From Symbiodinium natans (taxonomy: Eukaryota; Sar; Dinophyceae; Suessiales; Symbiodiniaceae), in NCBI GenBank assembly GCA_905221605.1, contig CAJNDS010001669.1:1-62000 (forward strand): a stretch of DNA of 62,000 bases, read 5' to 3'. Below are positions 1 to 8,429 of this stretch, piece by piece (position 1 is the first letter of the stretch; each line of letters starts with the position of its first letter). A program made the position numbers and the translations under genes. The notes beneath the pieces are model-generated. The model saw only the letters and a program-made list of their open reading frames with translations. It was not told where the DNA came from and did not search any database.

Positions 1-1290
1 TTGGTTTCTGCATAGGAGAGAACCCGGCAAGCAAAATTCCCCCGTACATCAGGTGTAGGCCGATACTCCTAAAAAAATGTATTTACGGTAAGCATATGAG
101 GATTCCGTATAATAATGAAGGGGCATGAGGCTCTCTGGGGTATGTTATGGCGGTAAGAAGTGTGCGATACGTTCGGAGAATGTTTATTCTAACTGCGACA
201 GTTAGGCCCCCTGACCCCCCTAGACCCCCTAAACCCCTCTGAACCCCCTCAACCCAAACCCCTAAACCCCCAAACCCCCTATCTTCCGGAACCCTAAACT
301 TTAAACCCCCTTAACCCTAAACCCGGAACCCCCTAAACCCTAAACCCTAAACCCCTAAACCCCAATTAAACCCTAAACCCTAAGCCCTAAATTGGAACCG
401 CCAGGCTCCCAGCCCACAGCCTTTGTCTTCTCGCAGCATGGACAGGGCTTTGGCAACGGCCAAAGGCCTAAAGCGATTGGTTGGGTTGATCTAATTTCAT
501 CCCCTCCACCTAATTTTAAACCACCCCTACCACCTAAGAATAGATACCCCCCCATTATGCTTATATTATGGTATATGGGGGTGTTTACTATTAGGGGTAC
601 ATGGGTGATTCTCTAAATTAGGGTCCATTTTTGGGTACCGTATAGAAGGCGGCACCCTTATACTGGGAGAAACCTACCCACATTGACACCGATTTGGAGA
701 AATTACAGGGTTCTTAAGGGAGGGGTTCCACAGGGGGGAGGTGCCTCGTGAACCTTAGGGAGCCCTAAAGAGTAGGGGGGGGGGGGGGGGGGGTATGAGG
801 GAACCTTGGGTTACATGCCCACCTTGAGCCCCCCCTCACTAATCTTGCGTGAATTGTTTTGGCCATCGATTCTGCAGGGTCTGCTGATGGCAAATCATGG
901 GCTCAAGTATGCCGCAAGTCCTAAACCCCAAACCCTGAACCCTAAACCGCTGCCAAACTCATCTGGAAAGGAGGGGAAGGGCGGAGTGGCCCAGGGCCCT
1001 TCTGCTCAAATAGTTCGTTCAAAACTCAAAACCACTGCCCCTACCGAAAAAGTATCCTTTACCCTTTACCCTAAACTCTTTCACCTAAATCCTAAACCCG
1101 ACCTCTTAGAAAAGGAACTGCATCGGCCCCGCATGTAGCATGGAGCCGAAGCCCTCAACTCTAAGACTTCTAACTCGGTTAACCTCCAAAACCTTCAGGG
1201 TCTAGGGTTTAGGGTCTAGGGTTTAGGGTTTAGGGTTTAGGAAAACCCACCCTAAACCCGATTCCCTTGGGGTTTAAGAGCGTTTAAGGT
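1..1290. repeat. Degenerate telomere-like repeat field
   Basis: Blocks of CCCTAAA-type heptamers (about 190-390, 930-950) and TTTAGGG (about 1200-1240) alternate with unique sequence. Positions 735-825 carry one copy of an element family (key words AACCTTAGGGA and GGGAACCTTGGGTTACAT) that recurs near 48892 and 56905, here interrupted by a poly-G run at 776-793. I see no convincing coding exon. Confidence 0.7.
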
Positions 1291-1301
1291 TTAGGGACCA
1301 C

Positions 1302-1390
1302 ATGCAGCCGGGTCTCAGTGCGCTGTTCGTCAGCCGCGGGCTTGGCGTTGCCCGGGGCACCTTGGAGTTGGGGGACCCTTCAGGCGTGCC
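1302..1390 (+). CDS. Exon-like island, unidentified
   Basis: A GC-rich unique stretch between two telomere-like blocks is open on the plus strand from an ATG at about 1302, reading MQPGLSALFVSRGLGV and onward, with mostly G or C in third codon positions. I recognise no family. It could be an exon bounded by introns made of telomere repeats, but other frames are also open over this length. This is inference from composition and context only. Confidence 0.25.
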
Positions 1391-2280
1391 CTAAACCCTA
1401 AACCCTAAACCCTTAAACCCCTAAACCCCAAAACCCAAAACCCTAAACCTTAGGGTCTAGGGTCGGCTTCTTCATTACCATGTGCATGCGCAATGGTGCA
1501 TCGACCACCTGTTGCCGTGGGCTCTTAAACCCCAAAAGGCTTTGGGGGTTTAGGGTTCAGGGGGTTAGGGCCTAACTAAACCCTGAACCCTGAACCCTAA
1601 ACCCTACAAACCCTACAAACCCTAATAGGCCTTGTTCGGAACTGGGTGTGGCTTAGGGTTTCGGTGCCGATGTGTGCAACTTCCGTCCGGCCCCGGCCGC
1701 AGGTCAGAAACATCCCCAAGGCCTCGGACCCTAACCCATGAAGCCATTCAAAGCCATCTCAAACCCCACTTACATAAAAGAAGTCTCTGGTGTACCCTAA
1801 AGCCGTAACCCTACAAAGCCCTAAACCATACAGCAAAAAACTGAAAGCACAAAAGATCTAGAGCCCTAAAGCTGCAAGAGCCCTAGAAGCCCTGCGTTGC
1901 CCTTGCCCATAGTAAGCCCTAACACCCTAAAGCCCTAAAACAAGGTCACATGTTGATAAAAAAACTGGTGCCGAGCACTCTTTTCTGACATGCTAGAGGC
2001 CAATCTACTGTCATGTGCAGCGATTTGGGCATACTGTGGTTGTCATGTGTTGAACAGCAGGACGCGTCAAATCTAGTTTTTGCTATCTCCAAACCCTAAA
2101 CCTAAACCCTAAACCCCTAAACCATAAACCCCATACCCTAAACCCCTAAACCCTAACCCCTAAACCCCTAAACCCCTAAACCCCTAAACCCCTAAACCCC
2201 TAAACCCCTAAACCCCAAAACCCCTAAAACCCTTCAACCCCTCAACCCTAAACCCCTAAACCCGAAACGCTAAACCCTAA

Positions 2281-2786
<506 letters not shown>

Positions 2787-3135
2787 AACGAAACCGAAAA
2801 ACCTTAAAGAAACCCAAACAGCCCTAAAACCCTAAAACAAGCTCTCAAAAACCTAAAGCCCTGCAAGCCCTAAAACCCTTAAAACCCGAAAGGCCTAAAA
2901 CTCTAAAACCGCCCCAAGCCCTCAAACCCCTAAAGCCCTCAAAATTTAACAGACCCTAAAACCCTCAAAACACTAAGAACCCTCAAGCCCCCCCTCAAAA
3001 AACCCTGAAAAAACCCAAGCCTACTGGGAAGAACCGGTGGCCTGTAACTGGTTAACATACTTAGCGAGGTCCCCTAAACCCCTAAACCCCTACACCCCTA
3101 CACGCTAAACCCTAAACCCTGAACCCTAAACCCTA

Positions 3136-3230
3136 AAGCGCTGGCGCCTTCACCGTCGGCTGCGGCGGAGGCTCCGTGGCCGCGAGCCGGGCGGCCAGCC
3201 TGGGAGCGGAATGCTTGGGCCTCGGGTTCA
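3136..3230 (+). CDS. Exon-like island, unidentified
   Basis: This GC-rich unique segment sits between CCCTAAA repeats on its left and TTTAGGG repeats on its right. One plus-strand frame reads AGAFTVGCGGGSVAASRAAS and continues into a Leu/Gly-rich end, with strong G/C bias in third positions. It looks like an internal exon of a dinoflagellate-type gene, but no family is recognised and the splice sites are not resolved. Confidence 0.25.
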
Positions 3231-3371
3231 GTTTAGGGTTTTGGGTTTAGGGTTTAGGGTTTAGGGTTTAGGGTTTAGGGTTTAGGGTTTAGGGTTCAAG
3301 GGTTTAAGGGTTTATATAAAGGTTTAAGGTTTAAGGTTGAGGGTTGATGTTGAGGGTTTAGGGATGAGGGT

Positions 3372-3450
3372 TTGCTACTGATTTCTTAAGAACCACACAA
3401 AACATGTCAAAATACTTCCTTATAAGGGCAATATAGGGATGATTATCTTT
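3372..3450. mobile_element. Short dispersed element (TTCTTAAG ... CCTTATAAGG family)
   Basis: This segment shares words such as TTCTTAAGAACC, CCTTATAAGGGCAATATA and GATGATTATCTTTTG with copies near 4195-4262, 34430-34505 and 36989-37055. It has no coding capacity. Its size and recurrence fit a non-autonomous inverted-repeat element. Ends and target duplication were not resolved for this copy. Confidence 0.45.
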
Positions 3451-3797
3451 TGTGCTGTTGAAGCAGATAGGTATGCAGTCCGAATTGTTGCTCATGTCAA
3501 TGCGAAGATCTGTACACCCCACCCCTGACAAGGATGAGGATCTAATCTGATCCAGCGAGTGGGTGTGACCTGTGTGAAACATTTGTACGAGGCCTGAGTT
3601 ACTATGTTGTATACATCTCGAAAACTGGTCAAGTATAAGAGGGCACGGAAAACTCAAAGCTCGTCAGGGCGAGGAATGAAGGACTCAGAGCTAAAATTGG
3701 GATCTCCAAGCTGGGACTGGGCCTGGGGCTTGGGGGCTGGGGCTGGAGGCTGGGCTGCTGGGGGACTGGGGCTGGGTTGGCAGGGCGGGTGCAAGAG

Positions 3798-4142
3798 CCC
3801 TCAGAGCCCCGATTCACGGCAGAGGCGGACCACGTGGTCCCTCTGCTTCTTCACAAACTCCTCGGCATCTGGATTGGAGAGGTGCTTGACGTCCCCGCAG
3901 TGGGACGCCGCACGTAGGAAGAAGAAGCACCTCAGGGTCTCCAAAACATCCGGGGCCTCCGAAGCCTTCGTAGTAAGGGCCCAGTGCACCAACTGCGCCC
4001 AGGTGTCGCCGTCCACCGCCCGCTCGGCCAGGGCGGATTGGAAGGAGGGGCATGGCGCCAGGGCCTCCAGGATGCGCGGCTCGTTCTCCTGGAAGCACTC
4101 TTCCGCAAGCTCCAGCAAAGCAGCAGAATCCACCTCCCATGA
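3798..4142 (-). CDS. Terminal exon of an unidentified gene
   Basis: Read on the minus strand, an acceptor (AAGCAAG, AG at 4144-4143) is followed by an open frame of 114 codons ending in TGA at 3800-3798. The protein is acidic, Leu/Ala/Glu-rich and probably helical (for example LLELAEECFQENEPRILEAL, then EEFVKKQRDHVVRLCRES). Strong GC bias in third positions supports real coding. The preceding intron carries a copy of the TTCTTAAG element family and a GTCAT duplication. It lies downstream of, and on the same strand as, the MFS-glycosyltransferase gene. It may be the last exon of that gene or of a separate one. No family recognised. Confidence 0.55.
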
Positions 4143-4406
4143 CTTGCTTAAGGCCCCAACCCCAACCACCCCAACCACCCCCCCCCAAAAAAAATAAATA
4201 AAAATCTTCTCCCTTAGAAGGGCAATATATAAGGATTGTTATCTTCTAATTCTTGGGGGTTCTTTGAGCAAATAATGGATGACTGACACGGAGCTCAAAG
4301 ACTCAAGATGCAACAAAAGCCAGAAGGCACATGAACAAATGGAAGCGCCCCACAAAATTGGGGTCCGAAACCCCTGTGTCTACCGAACACGGAACCTTCT
4401 TGGATT

Positions 4407-7400
4407 CACATTTTCTAGGTTGCCTGGTAACCTAGGAACCAAAAGGGTGCCAAATTTTGCTTAAAGGGGTTTATCAGGGAACCTATAGCCCCCAACAAGG
4501 GAACAAGGGAACTACTGGGCATCTTAGTTTTCCAAGCCTTGAGCTCCGGGATCTGGTGCTTGTGGAGCTGCAAGGAGACGCGGGGTAGCGCTTGCAGGTC
4601 GCCGGAGAAGCTCCTAGGTTTAGGGTTTAGGGTTTAGGGTTTCGGGTTTGGGGTTTCGGGTTTGTGGTTTGGGGTGTAGGGCTTAGGGGGTGAGACCCTC
4701 TGAACAAATCTTCCTGAAGATGGTCCTCCTAAACCCAATAAGAAAAATACCCTAAACCCTAAACCCTTTTGGGGGGGGGGGCCTACTCCAAGCGTCTCTC
4801 CCTGGAGCTGCGAGAGTAGGACCTCGGCGACCTCCATGAACATCCTTATTTCTTTAGGGTTTAGGGTTTAGGGTTTAGGGTTGAGGGTTGAGGGGTTGAG
4901 AACTTTAATATTCTACTAAATAAGGAAGCCCAAAAAGTTTAAAGTCCAACTAAAGGCGAAGCAAGCATCTTCTTCAGCTTCGGGAGGCTTGGGCTGTGGA
5001 CTTTCCTTACTGTTGCTTAGGAGGGAGGGAATGAGGTACCCTACATAGTTTCCTATATATATATATATACCCTTTAAGGGATTCTATAGGGTACCCTAAT
5101 TCCCCCCCCCAAAAAGACCCTTTAAGGGATTATATAGGGTACCCTTTATCCCTCAGTCCGTACTAACCAACAGTAAGTTTCGCTGGCAGCTCCACCTCCC
5201 CAATGGAGAAGCCCTTCTTCAGCACGGTGGTGGTCATGAAGATGTCAATGCCGTACTTCTCAACTTTCGGATGCCAGGGCTTTGACAAGAATGCCTCTGC
5301 AGCCCGGCGACTGAATCCGAAGTCACCTCCGATGCCCTGACGCACATCGCAACCGAACACTGCGCAAATGCTAGGGTAGATCAGGAGGTTCGTGATGAAT
5401 CCATCCTGGGTTGCCCAGTAAGCTAGGATTAACAAGGGTGCCCTTTCTTGCTTAAAGGGGTTTACAAGGGAGCCTAAACCCCCCCAAAAAAGGTGAATAA
5501 GGGTACTCGTGGGCATCCTAGCAGCAAGGCGGTGGCGTGCGTAGCGAGGCGCCGCGAAGTCGTAGGGCAGCGCCAGGCTGAAGCTCTTGATCCAGTCCTT
5601 ATGGTTTAGGGTTTAGGGTTTAGGGTTTAAGGTCATAAGCCCCCAAAAAGTGCGCACTTTCAGCTACTAAGAGTCTGGTGTGATGCTCGTCACGTCGGTG
5701 TCGAGGCCTTAGTTGCTGAGTTCATAACCCCCCCCAAAAAAGTGCACACCTTCAGTTCTATAGGGGATTCGGGTATCCCAAAAAGGTGTAAAGTGTGCTC
5801 GCTCAGCTACTAAGAGGCAAAGCCCAAACTCGGCATCCACCTGAAGCATGTATTCGAAGACAAGCCTCAATGCTGCGCCTTTTCCCTGCGCCGGCAGGGC
5901 AGTCCTCAGCACCACTTTCCTTGGTAGCCCAGTAACCATATTCTATCACATTAGAATAAGGGCAACCTTTTTTGGTTTGATTGCTTTAAAAGGGAACCTT
6001 GAACCAAAAAAAACAAAAAACCCTAAGCCCTAAACCCTAAACCCGGGTACCGCTGGGCTACCAAGTTTCTGAGAATGCGTCGAAGTCTGGGCAAAGATGT
6101 CCGAGGTGCCGTCGGAGCTTTGGCAGTCTGCATTGACCTATACTGAACTTCGAACCCTAGCCAAAAAATATGTTTGCTGTTTCTTAGGAATTAAAGTGCC
6201 CAAAAAGTATGTTTAGCAAAAATATTTCCAAGTATCCCTAAGTGACGAGTATGCAGCGGTGGTTCGGGAAGTGCTGACGGCAACCTGCATCCACCACCTT
6301 CGTCACGGCCTCGATGTTGTCAGCTTCCTAGGCGTCGATTTCAACAGTCCCCAAACTGAGTTGTGCTTTAAACCCTTTGTAAATTATTTATGAAAAGGTT
6401 CCCTTATAAGGAAAGAAGGGAAATTAATAATTGTTCCAAAGCACAACACAGCAAAACTGTGCATTATTCGGGCTCCTAATATTAAGCAATAAGGGAAACT
6501 TAAAAAGGATCCCAAATCGATACCTAGCTTCGTTCAAGCTCGGCAAGCCGATGACAAGGACTGGCGCGTCCAACATATGCCGGATGCCGAGCTCGAAGAT
6601 GGCCAGGAACAACACGCAGGACAGTAGCTGCCCAGTGGCAAATAAGTCTTGCCCTTCAGCAGGGTCGCCGGTGGAGATGTGCTTTCTGGAAAGCCAGGGG
6701 GCCACCGTGCGAGCGCAGTTGTTCAAGACGATGGCGAGGAAGGACGCTTGGTTGCTTGAGAGCACGGTGCTGTCTTTGGCGAACTGCAACATCAAGCCCC
6801 TTGTCAATCCCTCTGCTAGGTACAAGGAGGGAAACATGATGGCATCAGCGCCAACAAGCATGAGCCCATCCGGAATCAAGGCAACCCTCGAGAATAGAAG
6901 CAGTGTACCAGCCATAGCGACCACGGACAGGATGCGTATCCATTCAATGGTGCTGAACAAACCCTTGATACTGAAGTACACCGATCGGAGAGGTATGCTT
7001 GCCAAGAAGGCTCCGCTCACCAAGAAGCCAATGGAATGCCGATTCCATCCATACGGCACTTCCAGCAACCTTGAGAGCCAAATGAACCCTAAAAGGGTTT
7101 ATGGTTCATAGACCCTAATCAGGATTATAGTAGTATAGGGTATATGGTCCCAACTTTAGGGGACCAAGGAACATGGCGGTGCCGACTTCCGCTCCAGCCA
7201 CTGCGTAGCCGCGGAGAGCACAAAGGAGGAAGCATGAGATGAGGAAGAGAAGCTGCTGGATTTTGCTTGAGTGCCTCTGAGGGCCTGAGGATGTTCCTTC
7301 TTTCCCACCAGAGGACCACTCCTCCACAGAATCGGGGCACAGCTTCCAGAGAATGAAGGTGGATGAGATCTGAAGGCTGGCAAGGGCAGCGGGAGCTGCG

Positions 7401-8026
7401 CACAACCTGTAAGGGGCCGAGGCCCCAAGAGCACCCTGGGCAAAGATCGCAAGCGCGGCAATGAAGGGCCCCAAGCCCAAGCCCAGCGTTTGCCAAAACT
7501 GCAAGCTTTGCATTTTTTCAACTATCTCATGTGGCGGGGTAACCTTCGTGATGGTCACCCCTGCCAGCTGTCCCGTCACTCCTGGTCCCAGGCCCCAAGC
7601 AAATCGCGTCACCGCAAGAAAATAGATCCACGCTGACGGCAACTGCACGTTAACAGCCAGAACCAGGAGCAAGGTGTACATTAGAACTGCACATGTGTCC
7701 ATGACCTGGCAACCCAGCACAATGGCCCGGAAGCTCTTCCATGCGCTTGGCCTTGTCTGCAGGACCAACATCATGCAAGAAGTTCCTACACCCCCGCCTG
7801 CCATGAACAAGCCAACCAGAAGACCGGAAAATGCAGGCGAGACGTCAAAGAAGTTGCCGATTTGGTAGGAATCAACTATGGTTCCTGCAAACGCAAGTTG
7901 TTGCATGAATTGCACGATGAAAAGGGTGTAATGGACGCCCTCGGTATTTTTGTCCTCGGAGACATTGGTATTTGGCCTTCGGTTGAGCGCTTCATATGAT
8001 GAGCTGTCCGAAGGCTGCCAGCGCAT
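4407..8026 (-). CDS. MFS transporter fused to a GT2-type glycosyltransferase (spliced gene)
   Basis: Exons by my reading: 8026-7173, 7069-6532, 6327-6247, 6137-6070, 5919-5819, 5707-5676, 5597-5526, 5405-5182, 5005-4970, 4844 to about 4799, and 4613 to about 4530. Phases are consistent through exon 9, giving about 669 codons to that point and about 700 in total. Residues 1-454 hold about 12 membrane helices (first at VHYTLFIVQFMQQLAFAG) in the 6+loop+6 layout of MFS carriers. Exon 2 runs without a break from the last helix into VLVIGLPSLN, the first strand of a GT2 fold, and exon 3 supplies EADNIEAV. Later motifs are SSDGT, GKG (526-528), DTD (550-552, the likely metal/nucleotide-sugar site), RQGIGGDFGFS (604-614), YGIDIFMTTT (633-642) and KVHSPSLPKLKKMF. 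From memory this resembles prokaryotic GT2/GT81-type enzymes of glucosyl- or mannosylglycerate synthesis; the exact substrate is unknown. The start ATG at 8026 is 27-30 codons before helix 1; a pyrimidine tract plus AG just upstream leaves a further 5' exon possible. Exons 10-11 and the stop (TGA near 4407) are less certain. Confidence 0.8.
4415..4531 (-). mobile_element. Introner-family element at the 3' end of the MFS-GT gene
   Basis: On the minus strand the element starts CTAAGATGCCCAGTAGT and ends AGGCAACCTAG, flanked on both sides by AAAA. The same family forms intron 7 (5406-5525) and recurs at 20885, 21400, 56560 and 57690. Here the duplication does not start with G, so no usable donor is created. 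It may be unspliced or lie around the stop codon, since the empty site would read TGG AAA ATG TGA. Confidence 0.6.
4845..4969 (-). mobile_element. Intron 9 of MFS-GT gene (GA-AG, telomere repeat inside)
   Basis: The exon flanks read AAGAA|GATGCTTGC and AATAAG|GATGTTCATG, so GATG is duplicated. Using GA as donor restores the reading KLKKMFMEVAEVLLSQLQ. CCCTAAA repeats lie in the 3' part of the intron, just before the acceptor. Confidence 0.7.
5006..5181 (-). mobile_element. Intron 8 of MFS-GT gene (GA-AG introner)
   Basis: The duplicated tetranucleotide GAAA bounds an element with inverted termini CTTACTGTTGGTTAG and CTAAGCAACAGTAAG. Splicing GA...AG joins codons for PAK and VHSPSLPK in frame. 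The interior holds a TA run and two related CCCTTTAAGGGATT(C/A)TATAGGGTACCC segments. Related interior sequence occurs near 47200 and 49540. Confidence 0.75.
5406..5525 (-). mobile_element. Intron 7 of MFS-GT gene (GC-AG introner)
   Basis: The donor is GC (CGCCTT|GCTGCTAGG) and the acceptor is CAACCCAG|GATGG. The flanking tetranucleotides GCTG and GATG differ at one base, so the duplication has probably decayed. Splicing joins RHRL to DGFITN. The element ends (CTAGGATGCCCA and TGGGCAACCCAG) are imperfect inverted repeats shared with copies at 4415, 20885, 21400, 56560 and 57690. Confidence 0.75.
5598..5675 (-). mobile_element. Intron 6 of MFS-GT gene (GA-AG, telomere repeat inside)
   Basis: The flanks CCA|GACTCTTAGTAG and CATAAG|GACTGG share the duplication GACT. 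GA...AG splicing gives SITPDWIKSF. The 5' end matches the family of intron 5 (CTTAGTAGCTGA), but the 3' part is a short CCCTAAA array ending CCATAAG. Confidence 0.75.
5708..5818 (-). mobile_element. Intron 5 of MFS-GT gene (GC-AG introner)
   Basis: The duplication is GCCT. Element termini CTTAGTAGCTGA and TCAGCAACTAAG are inverted repeats. GC...AG splicing restores GLCLDTDVTSIT, placing the DTD motif directly after a hydrophobic strand as expected for GT2 folds. Introns 5 and 6, only 32 bp apart, carry related elements. Confidence 0.8.
5920..6069 (-). mobile_element. Intron 4 of MFS-GT gene (GA-AG introner, CTTGGTAGCCCAG family)
   Basis: On the minus strand the duplication is GAAA; the element runs from CTTGGTAGCCCAGC to TGGGCTACCAAG and contains telomere repeats near its 5' side. 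GA...AG splicing gives HSQKVVLRTALP. Two more copies with the same ends lie at 26415-26564 and 55483-55604. Confidence 0.8.
6138..6246 (-). mobile_element. Intron 3 of MFS-GT gene (GT-AG introner)
   Basis: The duplicated tetranucleotide GTCA bounds the element, which begins CTTAGGGATACTTGG and ends AGTATAG. GT...AG splicing gives RCILVNADCQSSDGT. Terminal inverted repeats are weak. No other copy was recognised in the window. Confidence 0.7.
6328..6531 (-). mobile_element. Intron 2 of MFS-GT gene (GA-AG introner with nested element)
   Basis: The flanks AAC|GAAGCTAGG and GCCTAG|GAAGCTGAC share GAAG (extended to GAAGCT). Outer inverted ends are CTAGGTATCGATTT and AAATCGACGCCTAG. An inner pair, GTTGTGCTTTGG and TTAAAGCACAAC (about 6357-6455), suggests a second element landed inside; a related word occurs near 37438. 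GA...AG splicing gives GLPSLNEADNIEAV and so links the transporter exon to the glycosyltransferase exons. Confidence 0.8.
7070..7172 (-). mobile_element. Intron 1 of MFS-GT gene (GT-AG introner, AAATGAACC family)
   Basis: GT at 7172-7171 and AG at 7071-7070; flanks GTTC and GTTG suggest a slightly decayed 4-bp duplication. Splicing gives GTAMLLEVPYGWNRHS across membrane helix 7 and the following loop. The interior (TATACCCTATACTACTATAAT and GGTTTATGGTTCAT in either orientation) recurs at 35021-35130, 44085-44205 and 53752-53858, with a fragment near 49441-49510. Confidence 0.85.
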
Positions 8027-8251
8027 GGCAAGGTACGTGAACGGATGGCTAAGGAAAAGTCAGTTTGCCACTCGAGCACGCACTTCACGGAACTTACATC
8101 AACAGGTGCGCGAATTCAGAATTTCGTCCTCATAACTCACGCAGCAGATGAAGCATGTCCGCCCACTCGGGCCGGGGCGTGCACTGAGTCAAGCAAGCCT
8201 TTCCTTTCCCCTCAGCGCAAAGGACCCTCGACCCGAAACGCGAAAAGCCTG

Positions 8252-8363
8252 CTTGGAGGTTCATGGGAATCTACAAGTCGCGTTATAAGTACCCCAAGTA
8301 GGGATATAAGTATAGCTAACATGCTTATAACCCTACTTATACCTACCCAAATGAACCTCCAAG
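8252..8363. mobile_element. Inverted-repeat element, CTTGGAGGTTCATGG family
   Basis: The element begins CTTGGAGGTTCATGGG and ends ATGAACCTCCAAG, with a largely palindromic interior of TTATAAG / CTTATAA words. It lies just upstream of the MFS-GT gene. It has no coding capacity. Other copies are listed at 14609, 15978, 24660, 42020, 51822, 54308 and 61308. Confidence 0.8.
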
Positions 8364-8429
8364 CAGTAGTCCTAAACCCTAAACCCCAAAACCCGGGTGT
8401 AAGGTCCCGGACTGCTTCGCCATCCGCCT

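Noticed and set aside
6431-7111. 226-codon ORF on the plus strand opposite the MFS exon
   Set aside because: It is a shadow of the minus-strand gene; the minus reading has membrane helices, correct splice joins and conserved motifs.
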